A stretch of 64,000 nt of DNA from Actinocatenispora sp963805605 (lineage in GTDB: Bacteria > Actinomycetota > Actinomycetes > Mycobacteriales > Micromonosporaceae): contig CAWDUX010000002.1 of assembly GCA_963805605.1 (NCBI GenBank), positions 2,976,001 to 3,040,000 of the forward strand. Reading direction: 5' to 3'. Position 1 is the stretch's first letter, and the number at the start of each line of letters is the position of its first letter. The position numbers and the translations under genes are program-made. Below are positions 20,416 through 29,700 of the stretch, in pieces. A model generated the notes under the pieces. It saw only the letters and a program-made list of their open reading frames with translations, did no database searches and had not been told where the DNA came from.

Positions 20416-21807
20416 GTGGCAGCCAGTACCGGTACCGGGCTTGCCCGGGTGATCGTGGCGGCGCCGAAACGCCGTCTCGACCTGGCCCTTCCGGAGCATC
20501 TGCCGTTGTCGGTGCTGCTACCCGCGCTGCTGCGGCAGTCGGGCGAGAACCTCGCCAATGACGGGCTGGAGCATGGCGGTTGGGTGCTGCGGCGGGGTGA
20601 CGGTGTCAGCCTTGATCCGGGGCGGACGCTGGGCGCCCTGGCAGTACGCGATGGCGAGGTGCTGCATCTCGTCCCCAGCTACACGGAGTGGCCTGAGCTG
20701 CAGTACGACGATGTCGTCGACGCCATCGCCACTGGCGCCAAGCGTGGTGGTCCGCCCTGGACGAAGGCGGCGACCCGTGGCACCGGCCTCGCCGTGACCG
20801 CACTGTTCCTCTTGCTGATCCCGATCACCGTGCTCCTGACAGGCGGCCATTGGATCGGCCCGGCCATCGCCGCGCTGGCGTTGTCCGTGCTGCTGGTCGT
20901 CGCTGGCATCGCGCTGTCGCGTGCGCTCTCCGATTCGGGCGCCGGCGGCGTGATCGGCGCGCTCTCGCTCCCGTACGGATTCCTCGGCGGTCTGCTGGTG
21001 CTGGGCGGCAAACTGAAGGTGGCGGAGTTCGGTTCTCCGCAACTGTTGATGGCCTCGGTGGTGATGCTGACGCTCGCTGTCGTCGGCTATTTCGGTGTCG
21101 CCGATCTGCGGCGCCTGTTCGTGGCCGGCATCGTGGCGGGGCTCTCGGGTGCCCTCGGTGCCGTGCTGAGCGTGACATCGGTGCGCGGCGCAGGTGCTGC
21201 GGCGATCATGGCGACAGTGTTGCTCGTGATCAGTCCGGCCTTCCCGCTGCTGTCGGTCCGACTGGGCAAGGTCCCGATGCCGGCGGTGCCGCGTGACGCA
21301 GATGATCTACGGGCGGGCGACAAGCTGCCGCCTCTGGAGGAGACGGTTGCGAAGGTTGCGCGGTCGACGGAGCTGATGACCGGCGCGTTGCTGGGGATGG
21401 CTGCGGTCACGGTCGTCGCGGTGGTGGTCCTCTCGATCTCCGGTACCGTCGCGGGGCTGTTGCTCGCCGGCATTCTGTCGGTAGCGCATCTGCTGCGTTC
21501 GCGCATGTTGATCGCGACCAGGCAACGGGTGGCGCCGCTGGTGTCCGGCATTCTGGGCACCGTGGCGACAGTGATCGGCATAACGCTCGCCGTTCCAGGT
21601 TGGGCGCGGTTCGCGATCGTCGTCCCCGGGCTGCTGGTGGTGGCCGTGCTCGTGTGTGCGGCCGGCATGATCTTCAGCCGCCGTGCTCCCTCGCCATACC
21701 TGGGGCGCTACGCCGACATTCTCGATGTGGTCCTGACACTCGCCGCGGCGCCGGTCACCGCGCAGGTGCTGGGTCTGTTCCACGTGTTCCGCGGACTGGC
21801 CGGGTAG
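20416..21807 (+). CDS. eccD: Type VII secretion integral membrane protein EccD
   Basis: Polytopic subunit of the T7SS pore. Residues 1-100 form a ubiquitin-like (YukD) domain (RVIVAAPKRRLDLALPEHLPL; HLVPSYTEWPELQYDDVVDAI is the family's characteristic exit). The rest (about 125-463) contains about 11 hydrophobic helices with small Gly/Ala-rich loops. GTG 20416 follows GGAAGAGGGA. EccB begins nine bases after its stop, so eccD and eccB form an operon. Length is typical for the family. Confidence 0.95.
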   Translation: MAASTGTGLARVIVAAPKRRLDLALPEHLPLSVLLPALLRQSGENLANDGLEHGGWVLRRGDGVSLDPGRTLGALAVRDGEVLHLVPSYTEWPELQYDDVVDAIATGAKRGGPPWTKAATRGTGLAVTALFLLLIPITVLLTGGHWIGPAIAALALSVLLVVAGIALSRALSDSGAGGVIGALSLPYGFLGGLLVLGGKLKVAEFGSPQLLMASVVMLTLAVVGYFGVADLRRLFVAGIVAGLSGALGAVLSVTSVRGAGAAAIMATVLLVISPAFPLLSVRLGKVPMPAVPRDADDLRAGDKLPPLEETVAKVARSTELMTGALLGMAAVTVVAVVVLSISGTVAGLLLAGILSVAHLLRSRMLIATRQRVAPLVSGILGTVATVIGITLAVPGWARFAIVVPGLLVVAVLVCAAGMIFSRRAPSPYLGRYADILDVVLTLAAAPVTAQVLGLFHVFRGLAG

Positions 21808-21816
21808 CGGGGAGCC

Positions 21817-23220
21817 ATGGCATCTCGACGCGATCTGATCCAGGGGTACCAGTTCGCCGCGCGGCGGGTGGTCAGCGCTGTGGTGATGCGGCAGACGGAC
21901 CCGACCGAGTGGCCGTTCCGTCGACTCGGTGGTGCCGGGTTCGGCAGCATCATGGTGGCGATCATCGCTCTCGCTGCGGTCGGCGTGTACGGAATGGTCG
22001 TACCCGGCGGCAAGACGTCCTGGAAGGACGGCAAGGCGGTCATCGTCGAGAAGGAGACCGGCGCCTCCTACGCCTATGTCAAGGGCCAGTTGCATCCGGC
22101 GCTGAACTTCGCTTCGGCTGCGTTGGTGGTCGGCTCGAACCAGGTCGCGTCGGTGTCGCATGCCTCGCTGGTGGGAGTGCGGCGCGGGGTCGAGGTCGGC
22201 ATCATGGGAGCGCCGGGCACGTTGCCGCCGACCGACAAGCTCATCCTGCCGCCGTGGACGTTCTGCACCGAGCAGGCGCCCGACAAGACCGGCAAGATGG
22301 TGAGCCGTACCGTCCTGGTTGCCGGCCGCGGCCCGGGTCAGGGGGACCGCCCAGGGAACAAGGCGTTGGTGGTCACCGATGCCAAGGACAGCAACGAGTA
22401 CCTGATCTGGCGCGATCGGCGATACCTGATCACCGACAAGAACTCGGTCAACGTCGCGTTGAGACTCGACAGTGAAGTGAACATCCCGGTTGGAGACGCC
22501 TGGCTGAAGGCGTTACCGAAGGGCAAGGACATCGGTCCGTTGAAGACCTCGGGAAAGGTCGGCTCCGCGAGCCAGGTTGCATCCGGGCTGGAGGTCGGCC
22601 AGGTGATCCAGGTCGAAGGCGCCGACAAGGGCGAGCAGTACTATCTCGCCGACAGTGCCAAACTGCTACCGATCACTCAACTGCAGGCGACGATCCAAGA
22701 GACCAAGTACGGTACGACGAAGCAGATGACGCTGTCCGATGCCGCGGCCGCGGCCAAGGGAGCCGCACCTGGAAGCGGTAAGGAGGAGCCACCGGCGACC
22801 CGTCCCCCGTTTGCGCGGCCGACCGGCTCGAACACCACGCTCTGTGCCGGTTACCGGAACGACTCCTTCTCGCCCCGGGTCCTGTTCAACAGCACCATCC
22901 CAGCCGGTAGCGGACTGCCCACCGAGCAGACGGCCAAAAGCGATACGCCGCTCGCCGACCGTGTGTGGGTGCCGCCGGGCGGAGGAGCGCTGGTCCAATC
23001 GTTGCCGTCGCCATCCGCCAAGACGGGCCCGCTCTACCTCGTGACCGACTCCGGCATCCGGTACGCGATACCGACTGCGGACGCTCTCCGAGCTCTGGGT
23101 TACCAGGACACGGTCCATTTCTCCAAGCTTCCGGCGAGCCTGCTGGTCCGGATGCCGGAAGGGCCGGCGCTGGATCCGGATGCGGCGCGGGCCGCGCTCG
23201 CGAACGAGCCGGACTCCTGA
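21817..23220 (+). CDS. eccB: Type VII secretion protein EccB
   Basis: Core T7SS component with a short cytosolic N-terminus, one transmembrane helix (about residues 43-66) and a large extracytoplasmic domain made of repeated R-type lobes. The N-terminus MASRRDLIQGYQFAARR with RQTDPTEWPFRR is diagnostic of the family, as is WTFCTEQAP and the pair of Cys expected to form a disulphide in the central lobe. The C-terminal part contains YAIPTADALRALGY, the usual final lobe. Length is 467 residues. ATG 21817 sits after GGGGA, nine bases past eccD. Confidence 0.96.
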   Translation: MASRRDLIQGYQFAARRVVSAVVMRQTDPTEWPFRRLGGAGFGSIMVAIIALAAVGVYGMVVPGGKTSWKDGKAVIVEKETGASYAYVKGQLHPALNFASAALVVGSNQVASVSHASLVGVRRGVEVGIMGAPGTLPPTDKLILPPWTFCTEQAPDKTGKMVSRTVLVAGRGPGQGDRPGNKALVVTDAKDSNEYLIWRDRRYLITDKNSVNVALRLDSEVNIPVGDAWLKALPKGKDIGPLKTSGKVGSASQVASGLEVGQVIQVEGADKGEQYYLADSAKLLPITQLQATIQETKYGTTKQMTLSDAAAAAKGAAPGSGKEEPPATRPPFARPTGSNTTLCAGYRNDSFSPRVLFNSTIPAGSGLPTEQTAKSDTPLADRVWVPPGGGALVQSLPSPSAKTGPLYLVTDSGIRYAIPTADALRALGYQDTVHFSKLPASLLVRMPEGPALDPDAARAALANEPDS

Positions 23221-23385
23221 TTGTTCCCACCGTCGCCGTCGATGGAGACTGGACAACGGTTGGCCGTCGACCGCCCCGTGATCTGGCCTCGACTGGACAC
23301 GACCGGTTACCGTCAAAGTCGCGAAGTCTCGACCCACGCCTGATCCAGGCGGGGCGGTATGCATGGATGGAGGCGAACCTCAAGG

Positions 23386-23715
23386 ATGGGCAACCAGCTG
23401 AGGGCCGAACTTGACGTGATGTCGGGCATCTCGTCGCAGTTCGGCACCCACTACGACTCGTTGCAGGCGGCGATCACGCACCTCCAGGGCGAGGCGGAAA
23501 TGCATTCCGCGACCTGGGACGGCAAGGCCAAGGCGGCATGGTCGGAGTCGATGACCGGGGTCAACACGGCCTGGAACAAGATCAACAACCTGCTGAACGA
23601 AATCACCAGCAACATCAAGGGCTCCAGCGTCAACTACGACTCCGGAGACGAGGAGAACGCCGGCGGGATGCGCAGCGTCCCCACGGGTGACATCACCGCG
23701 GCGATGAACCGCTGA
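23386..23715 (+). CDS. WXG100 family T7SS protein (EsxB-like)
   Basis: A small secreted helical-hairpin protein, 109 residues. The turn motif is W-D-G (SATWDGKAKAAWSE) between two amphipathic helices, and the C-terminus carries an acidic tail (NYDSGDEENAGG). The start chosen is ATG 23386, behind GGAGG and AAGG; an earlier in-frame ATG at 23359 would add nine poorly conserved residues, and a later GTG/ATG near 23416 would still keep the full hairpin. It is the first of a tandem pair and probably forms a heterodimer with the next gene product, 30 bases downstream. Confidence 0.88.
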   Translation: MGNQLRAELDVMSGISSQFGTHYDSLQAAITHLQGEAEMHSATWDGKAKAAWSESMTGVNTAWNKINNLLNEITSNIKGSSVNYDSGDEENAGGMRSVPTGDITAAMNR

Positions 23716-23745
23716 CCCCCACGAAGAGGCAGGGATCGAGAAGCT

Positions 23746-24036
23746 ATGGCCATCCAGTACAACTTCAGTGATCTGGTCGACCTGTCTGGTGCGATCAGCA
23801 AGGCACACGGCGCGGTCGAGGGACTCAAGGGCGACATCAAGTCGGCGTCCGGCAAGCTCCAGTCCTCCTGGGAAGGTGGCGCCGGCATGAGCTGGTCCAC
23901 CGAGCAGCACAAGTGGGACTCGGCCTGCAACGAGCTGACTCAGGCGCTGCACATGCTGGCTCAGAAGGTCATGCACTCGGCCGATCACATGGCCGAGGTC
24001 GAGGCCAAGAACAAGAACCTGTTCTCCGGCGTGTAA
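23746..24036 (+). CDS. WXG100 family T7SS protein (EsxA-like)
   Basis: Second member of the esx pair, 96 residues, the classic size. The two helices flank W-E-G (SSWEGGAGMSW), and it ends in KNKNLFSGV, near the export-signal position of the family (YxxxD/E motifs usually sit at this C-terminal helix; here HSADHMAEVEAKN supplies the acidic part). The start is ATG 23746 after a weak AGGCAGGGA-like site. The likely partner is the preceding gene product. A strong hairpin follows 15 bases after the stop. Confidence 0.92.
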   Translation: MAIQYNFSDLVDLSGAISKAHGAVEGLKGDIKSASGKLQSSWEGGAGMSWSTEQHKWDSACNELTQALHMLAQKVMHSADHMAEVEAKNKNLFSGV

Positions 24037-24050
24037 CTCGATCAACACCC

Positions 24051-24089
24051 ACGAACGGACCCACGGCCACAGGCCGTGGGTCCGTTCGT
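24051..24089 (+). terminator. Strong intrinsic hairpin after the esx pair
   Basis: Perfect 18-base inverted repeat ACGAACGGACCCACGGCC / GGCCGTGGGTCCGTTCGT with a three-base loop (ACA). It lies between the esx pair and the convergent mycP gene and could terminate both directions. It could also stabilise the esx transcript 3' end. Confidence 0.85.
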
Positions 24090-24181
24090 CTGCCGGAGGT
24101 ATGGCCCCGCATCACTCGACCGGCCAGCCGAACGGCACGGATTCATTGCTGTGCCGCGGCCAGACCGGTCGGGTGAGGCGT

Positions 24182-25483
24182 TCAGTCGCCGTGCGGCCTG
24201 GGAACCGCGAAGATCTGTTCGCCGGCATCGTCCAACGGCTCCTTCCGGCTGTCGTCCGGTCGCGCCGCGCGACCGGGACGCCATCGGAGGAGGCGGCCCC
24301 TGGGTAGCACGAACGCCCCAGCCAACAGGAGTATCAGCAGCAGGCCGAGAGCACCTGCGCAGATGAGTGCGACTGTCGAGGTATGCCGCCACCACCGGGC
24401 GCGTTCGACGGCCCGCGGGTCGACCTTGGGCTTTGCGAGGCCGGGAATTGCCTGGGGGGAGCCGCCGGAGCTCTTCTCCGACACGGCGCGGTACGCATCG
24501 ACGATGCCGTGTCCGTAAGCCATCCCGTGCTGGCCGCCCGGCGCCGGATCGGCGGTGGCGATGAGGCGGCGTACCACCTGCTCCTGGGTGAGCTCGGGAT
24601 GTGACTGGCGGACCAGCGCCGCTGTCGCGGCCACGATGCCGGCGGCGAGGCTGGTGCCGGTGAGCAGTTGGTAACCACTGACCCGCGTCGCGGAGACCAC
24701 CGAGTCGCCGGGAGCAGTGATCGAGACGTACGGTCCGATCTGCGAATTGGCGCTGCGCTGATAGCTCTCGTCGATCGCACCGACACCGAGCACACCCTTG
24801 TATGCCGCAGGATAGGTCGGAGGGTCTGTGGAGTGATTCGTATCACGCTGATCGCCGACTGCCGCCACCACCACGATGTCCGCCTTGAGTGCTGCCTTCA
24901 CCGCGGAATGTAGTCCGGTGTCATCCGCGGTCAGCGCCGCGGAAACATCGATCACGGTGGCGCCGTGCCCGGTCGCCCAGCGCACGGCGCCGGCGATGGT
25001 GGACGCGCTCGGCTGCTGCGGCCCGTCCGGATCCTCGGCCGGGTCGGTGTTGCCAACCCGGATCGGCAGCACTTGTGCACCGGGAGCAATGCCCTTGAAC
25101 CCAACCTCGTCAGACCCCTGCGCCGCAACCATGGCGCCGACCCCGGTGCCGTGCGAGACACAGTCGAGGTTGTCGTCGGCGGCGTGGCGGAGCATGTCCC
25201 AGCCGGGCAGGACGTGGCCACTCAACTGCGGATGGTTACCGTCGACGCCGCTGTCGACGACAGCGACCGTCTGCCCCGCGCCGGTGGCGAACGGCCATAC
25301 CCGCTCAGGGTCCAGCACCTTCTGCTGCCAGGGCACCTCCTTGATGACCTGCCCTGGCTTGGTCGCGTCCTGCCCGCACGGGCCGTCATCGGCTTCGGCC
25401 GGGCTCGCTGGCGTCGCCAGCGGCAGCGTGACGCCGAGCAAGATCGCGGCGACGGCCGCCGCAATGGCCCGCCTGCTGTGCAT
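24182..25483 (-). CDS. mycP: Mycosin, type VII secretion-associated serine protease
   Basis: Membrane-anchored subtilisin-like protease (peptidase S8) required to stabilise the T7SS and process substrates. The 433-residue protein has a signal peptide (hydrophobic core IAAAVAAILLGVTLPLA), catalytic Asp in VAVVDSGVDGNHPQL, His in CVSHGTGVGAMVAA and Ser in LTGTSLAAGIVA, and a C-terminal transmembrane helix (TVALICAGALGLLLILLLAG) followed by an Arg-rich tail. The open frame extends upstream to 25660, but ATG 25483 is preceded by AGGAGG at eight bases and starts the signal peptide, so it is preferred. It is convergent with the esx pair. Confidence 0.94.
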   Translation of the reverse strand: MHSRRAIAAAVAAILLGVTLPLATPASPAEADDGPCGQDATKPGQVIKEVPWQQKVLDPERVWPFATGAGQTVAVVDSGVDGNHPQLSGHVLPGWDMLRHAADDNLDCVSHGTGVGAMVAAQGSDEVGFKGIAPGAQVLPIRVGNTDPAEDPDGPQQPSASTIAGAVRWATGHGATVIDVSAALTADDTGLHSAVKAALKADIVVVAAVGDQRDTNHSTDPPTYPAAYKGVLGVGAIDESYQRSANSQIGPYVSITAPGDSVVSATRVSGYQLLTGTSLAAGIVAATAALVRQSHPELTQEQVVRRLIATADPAPGGQHGMAYGHGIVDAYRAVSEKSSGGSPQAIPGLAKPKVDPRAVERARWWRHTSTVALICAGALGLLLILLLAGAFVLPRGRLLRWRPGRAARPDDSRKEPLDDAGEQIFAVPRPHGD

Positions 25484-25683
25484 ACTCGGTCCTCCTGCTC
25501 TCCGGTCGCGATCCACCGGCATCGTAGCCAGCGGGTGCCGTCCCGCCTCAGTCGTGACCGGTACCGTAAGTACGGTCGTCGTCGGATGGCCCCATTCTCT
25601 GCGGCTGATGCCACTGACATCGGTCATCGAGGACTTGCGTCGGTCACCGAGAATCGACACTGGAGCGATGAAGGGAGGCCGTT

Positions 25684-26187
25684 GTGGCAGATGGATCCGC
25701 CGACCGCCGCCGGGACCCGGCGACCGCGGCGCTGGAATCGTCCGGTCGGAATCGGAAGCCAGACCCTGTGACCGAGATGCTCACCGGCAACATGGCCGGC
25801 CTGCGCGCGTACGCGGAGCAGCTCCAGCAGCAGCTGGGCAAGCTGCGCAACGGTGGCCTGGCTGAGATGCGGCAGGAGATGAACGCGGTCAAGGGCACCG
25901 CGAAGTCCCCGGATGGCTATGTCACGGCGACGGTCGGTCCGCGCGGTCACCTCACCGAGCTGAAGCTCGATGCGCGGATCTACCGCAACCCGGACTCGAC
26001 GAAGCTTGCCGCAACGATCCTCGAGACCATCCAGAAGGCGGTTGCCCAGTCGGGTGACCGCATCGATCAGATCACCGAGCGGCACGCGCCGGGCATGAAC
26101 ATCGGCTCGACCATGCGGGGTGAGTTCAAGTCGCGCGGTGACCGCTTCGATTTCGTCCGCGATCGACTTCCAGAGGGTGACGAGTGA
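25684..26187 (+). CDS. YbaB/EbfC-type nucleoid-associated family protein (EspL-like)
   Basis: A 167-residue protein. The central part (about residues 35-140) follows the YbaB/EbfC pattern: a coiled N-helix (MAGLRAYAEQLQQQLGKLRN), then GYVTATVGPRGHLTELKLDARIY and a final helix (KLAATILETIQKAVAQ). In T7SS loci such proteins (for example EspL) help stabilise substrates. A Ser/Arg/Asp-rich tail follows. The start is GTG 25684 after GAAGGGAGG. It overlaps the next gene by an ATGA-type junction, so both are probably translated together. Confidence 0.82.
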   Translation: MADGSADRRRDPATAALESSGRNRKPDPVTEMLTGNMAGLRAYAEQLQQQLGKLRNGGLAEMRQEMNAVKGTAKSPDGYVTATVGPRGHLTELKLDARIYRNPDSTKLAATILETIQKAVAQSGDRIDQITERHAPGMNIGSTMRGEFKSRGDRFDFVRDRLPEGDE

Positions 26188-26525
26188 TGGGTGCCAAAGA
26201 GACCAACATCCCGGACCCGGAGGGCGCGAAGGACAGCCTCGTCAAGATGGGGTCCAGCGCTCGAGCTCTGGTGGACCAGCTCAAGCCGATCATCGCCGAC
26301 ATCAAGCAGATGGGTGCGCAGGAACCCTGGGGTCACTCGGACTCCGTCAAGGATTTCACCAAGGTCTACGGACACGACGACGAGCACGGTGCCGGTGGCG
26401 TACTCAAGAACGTCGATCAGGTCTCGTCGTATTCGGACAACCTGGCGAAGTCAGGTTACGTAGCGCTGTCCTCCAGCATCGATCAGGATGACGAAGAAGG
26501 AAAGTCGCACGGCAAGAAGGCTTAG
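26187..26525 (+). CDS. Small WXG100-like secretion substrate
   Basis: A 112-residue helical protein. A first helix (KDSLVKMGSSARALVDQLKPIIADIKQM) and a second helix (VLKNVDQVSSYSDNLAKSGYVALSSSID) flank a W-G turn (EPWGHSDSVKDF), which fits the WXG100 hairpin plan, and the protein ends in a charged tail (DDEEGKSHGKKA). Start ATG 26187 overlaps the previous stop; a GTG two codons earlier is possible. It could pair with the following toxin N-terminus as an escort. I do not know a named family for it. Confidence 0.72.
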   Translation: MGAKETNIPDPEGAKDSLVKMGSSARALVDQLKPIIADIKQMGAQEPWGHSDSVKDFTKVYGHDDEHGAGGVLKNVDQVSSYSDNLAKSGYVALSSSIDQDDEEGKSHGKKA

Positions 26526-26712
26526 GCGTGTCGTGGCCACGCCCCACGCGCGTGGTCGGTGCTCGCCCGGCTCTGGATGATCGGAGATTCGCCGCCGATG
26601 GCTGCTCGTCGCGCTGAGCGCGCATTGCGGCGCCCCGCATCGCTGCGGTGCGCGGATTCAGCGTCCTCACCCGGCAGTCTTCGCGGTAGCGATGGTGTAG
26701 TGGAGGCACGCA

Positions 26713-29700
26713 GTGCCGGCTAACCTCCTGGACTCAGCTGACTACTGGATGTGGCGGCTCCTGTCGATCGGGTTGGCCTTCCAGGATTATCCGGACGGCG
26801 ACCCGGATGCCTGGCGTGATCTGGCTGATCGTTGGCAGGACCTCGGTGACGCGCTGCAGAGCGGCATGCTCGACATCAACGCCAACGTGGTGCCGGTTGC
26901 GATGGGATGGGGTGGCGACGCCGGCTCCGCGTTCCAGCAGAACTGGAACCAGTTCGTTCAGAACCAGGACCAGGGCCCGACCGCGTTCATCAACGCGGCG
27001 TACGACTTCTCCTCCGCCTGCACCAATGGGGCCATGCAGCTTGAGTTCTCGCAGCTCATGCTCAAGATCATTGTTGTCCTCACGATCGTCGAGTTCCTGA
27101 TCGGGGTGGCCCTGTCGGAGTTCGGTGGCGAGGCGCTCTGTACCGAAGCCGTCGCTGCCGGCCGGCCGCTGTGCGGGAAGGTTCTTGCTGTTCTGGCCAA
27201 ACAGCTGGAAAAAACCATTCTCAAGGACGTCTTGAAGGCCGCGGTCAAGTTCGCCGACAAGGCGTTGATGCGGGTACTGCTCAGCGCAGGGGAGATGGCG
27301 TTCAACTTCGCCGCCGCCGACCTGCTCGCCCAGCTCATGCAGAAGAGCGAAGGCAATCGCGATCACGTCGACTGGAACAGCGTCGCTGTCAACGCGGCCA
27401 GCGGTTTCGCTGGCGGGCTGGCTGGTGGGCTGGCCGGGCTCGGTCTCGGCAAGCTGGCCGCGCCGCTGTTGAACAAGCTGATGAACCGCGAAGCAAGCAA
27501 CCTGCTGAGCAACGCGGGACGCAAGCTCGGGGCCAAAGCCATCAACATGGCCACCGCCGGCGTGGCCAACCTTCCGGCCATGGCGGCGATGGACTTCACC
27601 GCCAACTCGGTTGCCAACATCCAGAAGAACGGTCTCAAGCTCAGCGACTTCGGATTCTCCGACGAATTCAAGAAGAACTGGACCCAGCATCCGCTCAAGA
27701 CCCTTGCTCTGGACCTCGCCGGTGGTGCGGTGCCGGGCATGGTGCACGGCGCCATGCATGCCGGCGCCAACGCGCTGAAGACGCCCGACTCGGTTCATGC
27801 GCCCTCTGCAGAGGGTGTTCGTGGCGCCGACGGCGTACAGGCACCAAGCGAAGCCCGGGTACCCGAACCTGTTGGCGCCCGTGATGTCAACCTGGGCGAA
27901 GGGACGGGATCCTCCACCGACACCGGCATCGGTGTGCGGCCGGACGAGATCGGATCCGAACCGGCGCGGGCCGGAAGCATCGAGGCGCCCAGTGATCATC
28001 TGGCCGGCTCCGACCATGCGACCACCTCCGACCAGGCGACAGGGCGCACCGAGACGACCGAGCAGGCCGCGCCTCCGCCCGCTGCCGCCGACCATCCCGG
28101 TACGCAGCAGCGCGTCGCCGCAGGCGGTGGTGACCGTACCGGTACCACGGGCGGCCGGGACACCGGGACACCCCGCTCCTCCCGCCCCGGCGCCACCGAC
28201 ACCCCCCGCAGCACCGACCGGGTAGAAGGATCGACCGATACCGCGACCGGCGACCCCACCCGCGCCGACCAGACCGATGGGGCGGCCAGGCCGACCGAGG
28301 ATTCCTCGACCAGTGCCAGCCAGGAGACCTCGACACAACGCGATCCGGTGCGTGCTTCGGAGACCGACCAGCCTGCTGCGCACAGCTCAGAGCAGTCGAC
28401 GATCCCGCATCAGCGTCACAGCGATGGAGTCACCGATGCTCGCCCTGCAGCGGGTGAGCGCGCCGACGGGAACAGGGGCACCGACGACGCGACTGCGCCC
28501 CAGAGGCAGCCGGGAACGGAACACTCTGCTGCCGACACCGGCGTCGGCCCGCACCCGGGCGAGGAGCGTCAGGATCAGCGTTCCGACCAGCCGCTTCCGC
28601 CCAGCCTGGTCGACCACGGTCCGGCCATGCAGCCAGGAGCGGCCAGGGACCTTCCCGGTTCTGTGGGTGGCCAGCACGGCGGCGACACACTGCGGCCCCA
28701 GTCCGAACCCCGCGCCGGAGACCCGGTCCGTACCGGCCCTGAGGGTGCTCGGGACCAGCAGGCGTCATCGGGTCCGGACGGACCGCCACCCGAAGACATC
28801 CCGACCGACGGATCTCGCCCGGACACCGCGGACCGGCTCGATTCCCTGCTGTCCCGGTCGGACCTGCCCGAGGAGATGCGTCCTCACCTGGAGGAGGCGC
28901 GCGACTCCTTCCGTACGGCGGACGAGGCACAGGACCGCGCCAACAGTGCGGCAGCCGAGGCGAGCCGGCACCTGGACGACGCGAACCGGTTGGCCGACGC
29001 CGCCGATGGCGCCGGCGCCACGCGGGCCGCGCGCGAGGCCGGCGCTGCCAACAGCCGCGCCTCGCGGGCCCGGCAGGAGTCTGTCGAGGCGCGGACCCGC
29101 GGCGACGAGGCGCTCAGCCGGGCCCGGGACCTCGCCCAGGGCGCCGACGGACGGGCAGCACCAGAGACAGCTCGGCCGGACGGAGTCGAGCAACCCGGGT
29201 CAGAACCGGTACGGGAGCCGGCGCGACCGAGCGAGACCGAGCCGACGATCGCCCGGCCTGATGATGCCGCTGACCCACTCACCCCGGACCGGACGGCCGA
29301 TACGACTGAGCCGGCTGATACGACTGAGCCGGCCGATACGACTGAGCCGGCTGATACGACTGAGCCGGCCGAGGCGGACGCGTCGCAGGCCACCGACGCG
29401 CAGCGCGGCGATCCTGCCCGTCCGGCCGGGATGGACGATCCGCACGACGCAAGCCGGCCGGGCGAGCCGGACCGCACAGGCAGCGATCCCACGGATCACC
29501 GCCCGGCGACACCGGCCACGCAGCAGGAGCGTCCAGCCGGCAGCCGGGAGAACGACATGTTCTCCCGGGAACCCAGCCGGAGCAACGCGGACGTACTGGC
29601 GAACGGCACCGACGTACCGATGGCCATGGACGCGGTCCAGAAGGTCGCCGACTCGATGGGGTTGGATCTGTCCGGCGTCGACGTCCGCCTGCTCGACCCC

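Noticed and set aside
29320..29370. Possible CRISPR-like short repeats in the toxin linker
   Set aside because: Copies are head-to-tail without spacers and are coding; they are a minisatellite, not a CRISPR. No CRISPR array was seen in the window.
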